DNA of 34,227 nt from the NCBI GenBank assembly GCA_024276275.1, contig JAJRXM010000034.1, positions 1 through 34,227 of the forward strand. The letters are read 5' to 3'. The DNA comes from Candidatus Zixiibacteriota bacterium (lineage in GTDB: Bacteria; Zixibacteria; MSB-5A5; GN15; FEB-12). This document shows positions 1-7,174 of the stretch, one piece after another. Position numbers and translations under genes: made by a program. Position 1 is the stretch's first letter. Each line of letters starts with the position of its first letter. The notes beneath the pieces were generated by a model. It was not told the DNA's origin. It ran no database searches and worked only from the letters and a program-made list of their open reading frames with translations.

Positions 1-1
1 A

Positions 2-49
2 AGGGCAACCGAAATTGAAACGGTTATCGAAAAAAGTCTGGATAAATAA
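2..49 (+). CDS. Possible 3' end of an unidentified CDS
   Basis: Reading from base 2 gives a short open stretch ending RATEIETVIEKSLDK and a TAA at 47-49. It looks like a charged, helical C-terminus, but only 15 codons are inside the window and the family cannot be recognised. It would converge with the minus-strand small gene at 99-329. Confidence 0.3.
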   Translation, partial: RATEIETVIEKSLDK

Positions 50-81
50 ACCGAGAGCTGCGTAAAAACAGAAAAAAGATG

Positions 82-99
82 AAATTTTATAGAAAATTT
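82..99 (-). terminator. Weak AT-only hairpin after the small secreted gene
   Basis: AAATTTT (82-88) and AAAATTT (93-99) can pair around ATAG. Read on the minus strand this sits at the stop codon of the 99-329 gene and is followed by a T-rich stretch. The stem has no G-C pairs, so terminator function is only a possibility. Confidence 0.25.
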
Positions 100-329
100 T
101 AAGAAAAAATAAGTAAGAAATGTGTCCCATTTTTATTGACAAGTTCCGCCCTTTTAGGAGTAATACCGAATGAAAAATTTATTATTTCTCCAACCACAAG
201 TTGGTCCTCTGTTTCAAGGCTGTACTCTATCGGCCATGACGGCATTGTTTTAGCAAATGTTGTTGAACATACTAAACTAATGATTATGTATAATATGCTG
301 ACATTTTTTATTGTCGAATCAAATTTCAT
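99..329 (-). CDS. Small secreted protein, 76 aa (possibly a truncated larger protein)
   Basis: The product starts with a convincing Sec signal: basic residues, a hydrophobic core around residues 10-22 and a cleavage-like site near FAKT (26). The mature part is only about 50 residues, includes WPIEYSLETEDQLVVGEI and matches no family I recognise. The ATG at 329 has an SD-like GGAAGG 7 nt upstream, so translation is plausible. The mature start resembles the beginning of a beta-rich domain and stops abruptly, so this may be the N-terminal remnant of a larger exported protein. It is the first gene downstream of the sigma-54 promoter at 603-618 and is therefore the candidate target of the activator at 864-3014. 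An intact small secreted peptide is the alternative reading. Confidence 0.5.
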   Translation of the reverse strand: MKFDSTIKNVSILYIIISLVCSTTFAKTMPSWPIEYSLETEDQLVVGEIINFSFGITPKRAELVNKNGTHFLLIFS

Positions 330-602
330 TATTTCACCTTCCTACTTTTTTCAATTTACACTCTTAACTCTTTTACAATCAACAATAAACTTTCTTCCAT
401 ATTTTATTACATTATTATTGCATTTCTTTTCTCCTTACATTTTGTAGTAGTCCGGCTGTAAGGTGACTTGTCACGTTGTGAATTATCACATTCCACCCCA
501 TCCCCGCCGAACAGCTACAAGGCTCACACACGCTACCAAAACTCTCGAAAGATTCGGTTATTTATGTCTACTGTAAATAAATGTCCTACCCAATAATACT
601 TT
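330..602 (-). other. Predicted long 5' leader below the sigma-54 promoter
   Basis: No gene is supported here. Transcription from the sigma-54 promoter would start near 592 and cross about 260 nt before the ATG at 329. The leader has a small hairpin, GTGA-CTTG-TCAC (463-474). On the minus strand it also has AAGGAG (431-436) 7 nt before an ATG (421-423) that is followed by one codon and then two TAA stops (412-417), a minimal two-codon reading frame. Whether it is translated is unknown. Confidence 0.35.
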
Positions 603-618
603 TGCAATTGCTGTGCCA
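603..618 (-). promoter_or_regulatory. Sigma-54 (RpoN) promoter, -24/-12 type
   Basis: On the minus strand the sequence is TGGCACAGCAATTGCA. It matches the sigma-54 core consensus TGGCAC-N5-TTGC with the required spacing between the GG and GC dinucleotides. Transcription would start near 592 and run toward the gene at 99-329. The adjacent gene at 864-3014 encodes a sigma-54 activator carrying the GAFTGA motif, and clustered repeats lie 100-230 bp upstream, where activator sites normally sit. Confidence 0.75.
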
Positions 619-630
619 AAATTGAACAGT

Positions 631-699
631 TGTGCGATAAATCGTATAACGTGTTGAATGTGAACAGAATGCGAAGTGATGCGAAAATCTGTGCGATAA
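631..699. repeat. TGTGCGATAA pair and ATGCGAA tandem upstream of the sigma-54 promoter
   Basis: TGTGCGATAA occurs exactly at 631-640 and again at 690-699. Between them ATGCGAA occurs at 669-675 and 679-685, ten bases apart, which is about one helical turn. The first copy ends 12 bp from the -24 element. These look like protein-binding sites. A related motif precedes the activator gene at 3091-3110. Confidence 0.5.
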
Positions 700-725
700 G
701 TGGAAACAGGTAAATTAACTGGTTT

Positions 726-822
726 GGTACGCACAAAGGTACGCAGTAAAAATATATTTATAAAATTATGTTGTGAGATAACAACTTACAGCTGCGTACC
801 GGTACGCAGTAGATGGTACGCA
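726..822. promoter_or_regulatory. GGTACGCA repeat cluster, predicted upstream activating sites
   Basis: GGTACGCA occurs at 726-733, 738-745, 801-808 and 815-822, and inverted (TGCGTACC) at 793-800. The inverted and direct copies at 792-809 form an 18-bp perfect palindrome, CTGCGTACCGGTACGCAG. The cluster lies between the end of the sigma-54 activator gene and the sigma-54 promoter, about 135-230 bp above the predicted start site. Dyad sites at this distance are typical for Fis-HTH activators. Binding by the neighbouring activator is inferred. Confidence 0.6.
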
Positions 823-863
823 CGAAAATTGATAGAATTAATTTGGATATTAGTTTGTAATAA

Positions 864-3014
864 TTAGAGCTTTGATAGTTCTATTAGATTGTATTTTAAG
901 ATACGCTTACGAATTGCACCTTCAGAAACCCCTAAAATACGAGCTGTTTCACGACGATTCCAATTAGTTTCTTTAAGTAAACTTAATAGTTGTTTACTTT
1001 CAGACAGAGGTTGTTGTTTATCGACCAACTCAATCATTTTTTCAATAGATTTATCAGCAAAAAGATATAATCGTTTCAATTCGTTCCGCAGTTCCCGAAT
1101 ATTGCCATCCCAATTATGTTCTGATAAGATAGTTGCTAATTGCTCAACAATCAATACATCGCCGTTTACTTTAAATCCAAAACTTTGTAGGAAGTATTCA
1201 ACTAAGGCAGGGATATCACTCTTGCGATCTCTTAGAGGAGGGAGCGAAATTTCAATCTCTTTTAATCTGAAATATAAATCAGGTCGGAACAGATTATCTT
1301 TTATCATCTGTTCCAAATTACGGTTAGTCGCCGCAATCAGACGGAAATTAACTTTTCTTGTTTTATTCTCACCTAATCTCCGATATGATTTTTGGTCTAA
1401 GACCCGAAGAAGTTTTGCCTGAGACTCTAAATTTATATCACCGATTTCGTCTAAGAAAAATGTCCCGCCCTCGGCCATTTCAAAAAGTCCGGGCTTGTCA
1501 TCTTTGGCACCAGTGAAAGCTCCCTTTTTATATCCAAATAGTTCGGACTCAAACATTTCATTTGGAAAAGCAGAGGAGTTTACTGCGACAAAGTTATCAT
1601 TTCGTTCGCTATGATAATGAATATAGCGAGCCATAATCTCTTTGCCTGTTCCGGTTTCACCTGTTAAAAGTATAGACATTTCAGACTTGGCAATATGTTT
1701 CGTATGGTCAAGAATTTTAACCATCTTAGAATCGACTGTAATAACATCGGGACAGATGAATTTTGTATTTGTTACTGTTGATTTTTTTGTGCCGATAATA
1801 TTTTTGAGCCTTTGTAATTCCCTTTGAACTTTATCAACATAATGGGTGATGTTTTCTGACTCAAAATACTCTAATGCCAAATGAAGCATCGCATTTTTTT
1901 CATTCGCATTAAAAGTATCTGTCTGCGAGGCGATAAACCGTGTAACAGCAAGTTCATAGTTTGATTTTATATTGTTAAAAATCGTAAAGGCTTTTTCAAA
2001 GTTATCTTTTGCTTTGTCGTTGTTACCGTTGTGCTGTTCAAGCTGTGCGAATATACGATAACAAGCGGCGATTTCTATTCGTTCGTTGATTTTTTCGGCT
2101 ACTTGTAATGCTTTGGTTGTGTGTGACTTGGCGTTGTCGTAGTCACCGGAGAGAAGATATGCATCACCGAGAAGTCTTTTTACTGTTGTTTCCATATCTA
2201 AAACAGAAGCAGATTTGCTATTTACTGTTAAACCTTTCTTAAGAAATTTAATTCCTTTTTCTATATCATTATCTAATAACAAGATATTACCATAGAACTG
2301 ATAATATATCATCTTATGGTAATTACTTAAATTCTCTAATAATTCTATTTCAGCTATTTTTTTGTATGAATCTTCAATTTTCCCTTTCAATGCTAATGCC
2401 AAAGCGTAACCTAAATAATAAACATATTTAGTTTGATCGTCCATCTTAAGAACTACAATTGCATTTTTTTTATATAATGAAATAGATTTATCTATAAAGC
2501 CTGCCCTAAAATAAAATAAAGCAAGGTTGTTTTCTCCCCTTATTATACTATCCTTATTTTCAAGGATCCTACAATATTCTAAATTAATAGTTGCATAACT
2601 AATTGCTTTTTCAAAGCAGTCAAAACGGAGAGCAATATATGCCAGCCTGTTTGAAACATTTCTTACAATTCTATAATGTTTATATTTAATTGAACTATTG
2701 TATGCTAAGCTTAAATACTTTTTTGCTTCTTCTATTTTTCCTAGTTGTTGATATTGCCATCCTCTAAGATATAACGATTCAGCATAGTTCACAGAAGTTT
2801 TTTGATTGCTATAAAATTCCAATGCATTTAATGGAAAAGAGTTTTCATATTTCCCAAGAATCAAAGATGTAAAACCTATTAAAATACAATATTCACCCCA
2901 AAAAGTTGAACCTTTATCTATTTTTGATTCATCAATAGAATTTAAAACATCTAATGTTTCTAGGTATTTACGTTCTTCGCAAAGTTTTTGAGCTTTTTGA
3001 AATTGACTGTTCAA
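864..3014 (-). CDS. Sigma-54-dependent activator with N-terminal TPR sensor, 716 aa
   Basis: Residues 1 to about 410 are helical tetratricopeptide-like repeats in place of a receiver domain. The AAA+ sigma-54 interaction domain follows, with Walker A GETGTGKE (452-459), GAFTGA (498-503), Walker B around FFLDE (519-523) and an arginine-finger region FRPDLYFRL (576-584). A Fis-type helix-turn-helix covers about 687-705 (RRETARILGVSEGAIRKRI). The intact GAFTGA loop indicates genuine sigma-54 activation rather than a degenerate relative. The TPR region probably senses a protein or peptide partner, but the signal is unknown. The start is TTG at 3014: an in-frame TAG lies just upstream and the SD is weak. 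A sigma-70-like promoter is at 3052-3080. The likely targets are the repeats at 726-822 and the promoter at 603-618, immediately downstream of the gene. Confidence 0.92.
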   Translation of the reverse strand: MNSQFQKAQKLCEERKYLETLDVLNSIDESKIDKGSTFWGEYCILIGFTSLILGKYENSFPLNALEFYSNQKTSVNYAESLYLRGWQYQQLGKIEEAKKYLSLAYNSSIKYKHYRIVRNVSNRLAYIALRFDCFEKAISYATINLEYCRILENKDSIIRGENNLALFYFRAGFIDKSISLYKKNAIVVLKMDDQTKYVYYLGYALALALKGKIEDSYKKIAEIELLENLSNYHKMIYYQFYGNILLLDNDIEKGIKFLKKGLTVNSKSASVLDMETTVKRLLGDAYLLSGDYDNAKSHTTKALQVAEKINERIEIAACYRIFAQLEQHNGNNDKAKDNFEKAFTIFNNIKSNYELAVTRFIASQTDTFNANEKNAMLHLALEYFESENITHYVDKVQRELQRLKNIIGTKKSTVTNTKFICPDVITVDSKMVKILDHTKHIAKSEMSILLTGETGTGKEIMARYIHYHSERNDNFVAVNSSAFPNEMFESELFGYKKGAFTGAKDDKPGLFEMAEGGTFFLDEIGDINLESQAKLLRVLDQKSYRRLGENKTRKVNFRLIAATNRNLEQMIKDNLFRPDLYFRLKEIEISLPPLRDRKSDIPALVEYFLQSFGFKVNGDVLIVEQLATILSEHNWDGNIRELRNELKRLYLFADKSIEKMIELVDKQQPLSESKQLLSLLKETNWNRRETARILGVSEGAIRKRILKYNLIELSKL

Positions 3015-3051
3015 AATTGTCTACTCTATCATAGGTTTATAGGCTTACAAT

Positions 3052-3080
3052 AAAATAGTTGATTGTCACGATTCTGTCAA
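3052..3080 (-). promoter_or_regulatory. Sigma-70-like promoter of the sigma-54 activator gene
   Basis: On the minus strand TTGACA (3075-3080) is followed by a 17-bp spacer and TATTTT (3052-3057), about 40 bp above the TTG start at 3014. The -35 box is perfect and the -10 box is a partial match. Confidence 0.5.
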
Positions 3081-3090
3081 GGCAATAAGT

Positions 3091-3110
3091 CGCATAAAAT
3101 GCGATGCGAG
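3091..3110. promoter_or_regulatory. CGCAT-AAA-ATGCG dyad plus ATGCGAG, possible operator
   Basis: CGCAT (3091-3095) and ATGCG (3099-3103) form a dyad, followed directly by ATGCGAG (3104-3110). It lies 10 bp above the -35 box of the activator gene and shares ATGCGA with the repeats near the sigma-54 promoter (669-685). Autoregulation is possible but unproven. Confidence 0.35.
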
Positions 3111-3161
3111 TAGTTGTGTAAAGAGTTATCATGCTTTAGCTTACGGTGTCAACTCTGGCAC

Positions 3162-3211
3162 TCAAACTATATAGCATACAGTTTTCACTTTGTTAGTGAA
3201 ATATAGTTTGA
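3162..3211. other. Long imperfect hairpin below the M6 protease gene
   Basis: Outer arms TCAAACTATA (3162-3171) and TATAGTTTGA (3202-3211) pair perfectly, and inner arms TTTCACT (3183-3189) and AGTGAAA (3195-3201) pair around TTGTT. An 11-nt bulge remains on one side. It follows the M6 protease gene on the minus strand but has no T-tract, so it may be an mRNA 3'-end stabiliser, a non-canonical terminator or a small-RNA element. Confidence 0.45.
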
Positions 3212-3281
3212 TGGCAATATCACATCAAACTTCTTTCCTCTAAGATTTAGAAAAGTATCTGCCGTCTGATTTTGTTTGAAC

Positions 3282-6200
3282 CTACGGGCAAGACGGTGGG
3301 GTTGCACCGCTTTGGAACATAAAGGCTACTAAATATACCAAATCAGAAATATCAATTCCTGCCAACCCGTCAACATTCCCTTCCTCCGGACAAGGTGACG
3401 AAGGTCCCCCCTGGAACATAAAGGCTACTAAGTAAACTAAATCGGAAATATCAATATCTGCCAACCCGTCAATATTCCCCCTAACCCCGATACAACATCC
3501 TGAAGAACCGGTATTAAAGGAAAACATATCCGTTGACCATGTCGTGTCGTTAGCTAAATCGTTTGCCGAAACTTTCCAGTAATAGGTAACTTTATCAGTT
3601 AGTGGAGTTACAATAGTATACGATGTATCCCCTGCTGTATTTGCTGTCAAAGGAATACCGAACAGAGAATCGTCGGAATAAACTAATGTATATGTAACTA
3701 AATCACCTATGTCGGCATCGGTTGATACATTCCAGACAAATGTCGGAGTCAGGCCGACTGAGAAAATTGTATCGGCAGGTGCGACTAAACCAAACGATGT
3801 CGGAGCCTGATTAAATTGATTGACATAGAATGATCCTGTCTCTGAATAAAGTGCTGACTCAAGTCCGTCGTTCGGACGAGACCTCCAATAGTATCGGCTG
3901 TCTTCGGATAAATTAACATCAACAACCCATGAGGTTGTACTCGCACCCTCTGCTACAGATGTTGCCGAAGTTATCAAATTTGTCAATGCTGAGTCGGAAT
4001 ACAGTTCAACTTCATAAGTCATCGCATCACCGTTTCCGTCAAAACCGTTATTGACAACCAATGTCGGTAAATCTGTTGTAACAAGATTATCATTAACAGG
4101 TGAAACCAAAGCACCTGACAGTGGAGCTATATTCATAGTGAATGTTGTTCTTCTCCAACTTGACCAATCGGTTCCGTTATAGGCACGAATACGTACAAAG
4201 TATGTCATACCGTCTTGTAAAATAGCACCGCTGTATACTATAGAGTCAACAGAACCTGACAAAAGACCGGAGTCCCACATATCATCGGCATTAAAACAAA
4301 GATTACCGCTTCCAACTTGAATTTGGTATTGCAATTGTGTTGCTCCGGTTGTGTCAGCATAGTTCCAGAAGAATGTCGGATCAGAACTGACTACAGAGTT
4401 AACAGATATTTCGTTAGGTAGTAGTATCGAATCAATAAATGGATTAGAAAATTTATTTACGTCACCATAATCAAAAAATGACATGATACGGGCAAGTACT
4501 GTATCTTGTGTACTGTATCCACTTGATTCGTTGATGTTAGAAATACCTTCAAACCCAAAACTCATCAGGAGTGATTTATAACTACCGTCATAACTAATAC
4601 CGAGAACACCACCGACTTGTATTTCAAACTCGGAAACTCCGTCAACTCCGAAAAGAGTCATTTTTTCAGGAGAGGTTTGATTTGTCCAAGAGTCGTATCT
4701 TACTTTAATACCGTCCCCAATTTTAGAACCTGCCTGTCCGTCAATAAAAGGAAACAGCAAATCGGAATCATAATCAGCTTTTAAATAGTTTTGTAAAAAC
4801 GAAAGGTCGTCTATAGAAAGTTCTTCTGTTATAGACTGCCCGGAAAGCATAAATTTTCCGCCATTATCCATAAATCCGATCATCGAAGTTACATCTGCTG
4901 CCGACAAGACATCCGCCCTGTCATTGCCTGTAATCCAAATTACGATTTTGTAATTATTTAAAAGCGATGCTGAAGGTGAACCTGAAATAGATTTATCATA
5001 CACGTCATAAGGAATACGAAGATTATTTAGCGTGTTTGTAACTGCCTGTTCCCAAGCTGCACCGTTGTCATCATCAATAACAAAAACTTCAGGAGAACCT
5101 ACCTGTAATTCAAAACCGACCGTTATATCTCCCTGCGGGTTATCAGATGTAATCGTCAAATAGAAAGAGTCAATACATGGATCAAAAGTAGCCGGAATAT
5201 CAAAAACAATAGGACTGCCGATATTTGAGCCGGTACCTCCCTCACCGTTGATAGTACCTATATTTACAGATGATGTCGTAAAGGTAAAATCTGAATTGCC
5301 GGAGACCATCGAGCCGATTACATTATTAGCTGTTAACCAAAGGTTATTGGCAGTAAATGAAAATGTTATCGTTTCACCGACCTCAACAACTCCATTATTA
5401 TTTCCAAATAAAGAATCAGAAAACAACGATGAAACTACATTAAATTTCGGTGCCGAGAAACTTATATCAAGGTTCGCATACATAAGAGAATCAGGTGCTG
5501 TGATATTCCATACAACAGTATTAGTCGGAGAGCCGTTATATTTATTTGTGTTCGGTATAGTTAGATTTGAGAATTCTGTTTTGGTCAGAGTAGACCATAC
5601 ATCCCCCCCGTCACCGCTATTCAGATCGTTTTCCAAATCAAATTTACCATCTGCTTGTTCGATTGCTACCAAATAATGAGTTTCATCAGAATTACCCCAT
5701 TGTGATTCATCGATATGATAAATTAACAGCCCTGAACCGGGAATACCTTTGTCATTACCAGTGTTTTGTCTGTTTTCAACAATAAAGTATTGCTGCCCGA
5801 CAGTTCCGTTTTCCCAAAGTCTAAAAGCTGTCGGGTTATGATAGCTTGAGGGAATCTCAAGATTTTGTTGATTTGAAGTTATATTGGTCAAAGTTATGAA
5901 CCCAAGTTGTTTCTTACACCATGCATCAAGAAAAGCAGGAAATCTTCCGCTGAAGTTCCAGCTTCCCCCTGCCATCAGAGACCATCTTCCGATACCTGCC
6001 GAGGAATAATCAGTATCATACAGGTCAGGTAAACCTAAAAAATGTCCGTATTCATGAGAGAAAACACCCTGTGTAATTAATCCGCTCGACATTTCTTCCG
6101 GTTCGGTAGTATATCTGGAGATAGAAATTCCGTCAAGATTCATTGTAAAAGAAGTAGACCAGGCATGCGACCAGATTTGAAAATCAGAACTTGTCGACTC

Positions 6201-6848
6201 TGCCCCTGCTCCGGCATGTACAACAAAAACACCATCGGCTGTTCCATTACCGTCATTGTCAACTTGAGAATAATCGACAAAGGGGTCAGCAGCATTGATG
6301 GCATCTTCAGCCATACGTTGTGCATTTGTCGGATAAGGTCCAAATCCATTTTGACCGTCAACATAATACGCATACGTTTGAGGTAACCGATACCATCCGA
6401 CAACAACACCTTCTAAAACAAAATTTCCATACGAGTTATCGTAATAGAATTCTGTCATGGAATAATTATTATCAGTAGAATCATCTGAGAACAGAAGCTG
6501 TTCAAAATCGGCGACAGTAGCTGAGAATGTGCCACTACTGGCAGGGTTATCTGAAAAATCAGCCAAAATAACTATTACCCGAAAAGTATCAATAGCATTG
6601 GCATCCAAACTATAAGTTTCTTGTCCTTTTGAGGGGTCGTGAGCAAAAGGTTGACAAACACCTTTGCTTTTTGCGGTAGCCATTCTATCAATAAATTTTT
6701 GAAGTTGTCCGGACTCTTTTAATTGCTCGACAATTTCAGGAGACAATGGAACCGCTTTAATCGATTGATTTGTGAAGATACAAAAAAGTGTAGAGAAAAT
6801 AACAATTTGTAATATTGATTTCATGAAATCCGAATTCGATTGAAACAA
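3282..6848 (-). CDS. Secreted M6-family metalloprotease with tandem dockerin-like repeats, 1188 aa
   Basis: A signal peptide covers about residues 9-32. The catalytic domain has the zinc motif HEYGHFLGLPD at 265-275 (HExxHxxGxxD, Asp as third ligand) and a Met-turn-like SLMAGG (290-295), both typical of M6 (immune inhibitor A-like) proteases. A calcium-site-like DNDGNGTADG is near 197-206. The middle contains an alpha/beta segment (VFVIDDDNG...) and several fibronectin/Ig-like segments. The end carries two 33-residue-spaced repeats from 1124 and 1157 (GNIDGLADIDISDLVYLV and GNVDGLAGIDISDLVYLV) that resemble dockerin type I calcium loops. The start is TTG at 6846-6848: GGAGG (6856-6860) lies exactly 7 nt away, whereas the ATG at residue 9 has no SD. 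Role: extracellular or surface proteolysis, inferred from the family. No T9SS tail is evident. Confidence 0.9.
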   Translation of the reverse strand: MFQSNSDFMKSILQIVIFSTLFCIFTNQSIKAVPLSPEIVEQLKESGQLQKFIDRMATAKSKGVCQPFAHDPSKGQETYSLDANAIDTFRVIVILADFSDNPASSGTFSATVADFEQLLFSDDSTDNNYSMTEFYYDNSYGNFVLEGVVVGWYRLPQTYAYYVDGQNGFGPYPTNAQRMAEDAINAADPFVDYSQVDNDGNGTADGVFVVHAGAGAESTSSDFQIWSHAWSTSFTMNLDGISISRYTTEPEEMSSGLITQGVFSHEYGHFLGLPDLYDTDYSSAGIGRWSLMAGGSWNFSGRFPAFLDAWCKKQLGFITLTNITSNQQNLEIPSSYHNPTAFRLWENGTVGQQYFIVENRQNTGNDKGIPGSGLLIYHIDESQWGNSDETHYLVAIEQADGKFDLENDLNSGDGGDVWSTLTKTEFSNLTIPNTNKYNGSPTNTVVWNITAPDSLMYANLDISFSAPKFNVVSSLFSDSLFGNNNGVVEVGETITFSFTANNLWLTANNVIGSMVSGNSDFTFTTSSVNIGTINGEGGTGSNIGSPIVFDIPATFDPCIDSFYLTITSDNPQGDITVGFELQVGSPEVFVIDDDNGAAWEQAVTNTLNNLRIPYDVYDKSISGSPSASLLNNYKIVIWITGNDRADVLSAADVTSMIGFMDNGGKFMLSGQSITEELSIDDLSFLQNYLKADYDSDLLFPFIDGQAGSKIGDGIKVRYDSWTNQTSPEKMTLFGVDGVSEFEIQVGGVLGISYDGSYKSLLMSFGFEGISNINESSGYSTQDTVLARIMSFFDYGDVNKFSNPFIDSILLPNEISVNSVVSSDPTFFWNYADTTGATQLQYQIQVGSGNLCFNADDMWDSGLLSGSVDSIVYSGAILQDGMTYFVRIRAYNGTDWSSWRRTTFTMNIAPLSGALVSPVNDNLVTTDLPTLVVNNGFDGNGDAMTYEVELYSDSALTNLITSATSVAEGASTTSWVVDVNLSEDSRYYWRSRPNDGLESALYSETGSFYVNQFNQAPTSFGLVAPADTIFSVGLTPTFVWNVSTDADIGDLVTYTLVYSDDSLFGIPLTANTAGDTSYTIVTPLTDKVTYYWKVSANDLANDTTWSTDMFSFNTGSSGCCIGVRGNIDGLADIDISDLVYLVAFMFQGGPSSPCPEEGNVDGLAGIDISDLVYLVAFMFQSGATPPSCP
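3314..3479. repeat. Near-identical 67-bp direct repeat encoding the dockerin-like units
   Basis: Positions 3314-3380 and 3413-3479 are closely similar over 67 bp (both begin GGAACATAAAGGCTACTAA or a one-base variant). They encode the two C-terminal repeats of the M6 protease. Similarity at the DNA level suggests recent duplication or gene conversion. Confidence 0.7.
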
Positions 6849-7097
6849 GGTAAAACCTCCAAGCTGTTTACGAAGAAAGTGTAGTAAAATATAAGTAACT
6901 CATGTAAAATACAACACGGACGTATTAAGTCAATAATTCATTTTTATACCACAAAAAATGCGTTATCTGTCCCTTGTTTCAAATATCGGTATTATAGCGT
7001 AAATCTTTGGTCTTTTAGGTTTGTTAATAGAAGTCTTATTAGGGAACATACATCGACTCCGCCTAGACGGACAGTATGACAAACGTATAAGTTATTG

Positions 7098-7138
7098 CTT
7101 TTCAAGTCATCCTGAACTTGTCGAAGGGTCGTGAAAAG
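7098..7138. repeat. REP-like intergenic hairpin element
   Basis: CTTTTCA (7098-7104) and TGAAAAG (7132-7138) enclose TCATCCTGAACTTGTCGAAG and a few more bases. The inner sequence resembles a motif I recall as a dispersed intergenic repeat in many bacterial genomes. Only one copy was noticed in this window. Confidence 0.4.
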
Positions 7139-7139
7139 T

Positions 7140-7167
7140 AAATGAGATTTTTTTAACAGTCTCATTT
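7140..7167 (-). terminator. Possible terminator after the EamA-NlpC/P60 gene
   Basis: AAATGAGA (7140-7147) and TCTCATTT (7160-7167) form an 8-bp stem, 7 bp beyond the minus-strand stop codon. The following tract (ACTTTTC) is only moderately T-rich, so this is a weak candidate. Confidence 0.4.
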
Positions 7168-7174
7168 TAGCCTG

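Larger units (their letters stand above)
6849..7174. other. Intergenic region, M6 protease leader and downstream side of the transporter fusion
   Basis: No coding region is supported. The right end holds the hairpin elements at 7098-7167. TCCG (7058-7061) and CGGA (7068-7071) flank a CTAG centre as a 14-bp near-palindrome. The left end is the leader of the M6 gene with its GGAGG at 6856-6860. I see no confident promoter. Confidence 0.4.

Noticed and set aside
136-447. Plus-strand open frame of 103 codons
   Set aside because: It lies antisense to the signal-peptide gene at 99-329 and its leader, has no SD, and its hydrophobic composition is what reverse-reading AT-rich DNA gives.
533-736. Minus-strand open frame of 67 codons
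   Set aside because: It spans the sigma-54 promoter and the TGTGCGATAA repeats; its start lies above the promoter, and no family or SD supports it.
726-822. CRISPR-like repeat array
   Set aside because: The repeats are only 8 bp with irregular spacing and include an inverted copy; no spacers or cas genes are present, so they are binding sites.
3156-3171. TGGCAC on the plus strand as a second sigma-54 promoter
   Set aside because: The -12 position reads CTAT instead of TTGC, and it would transcribe antisense into the M6 protease gene.
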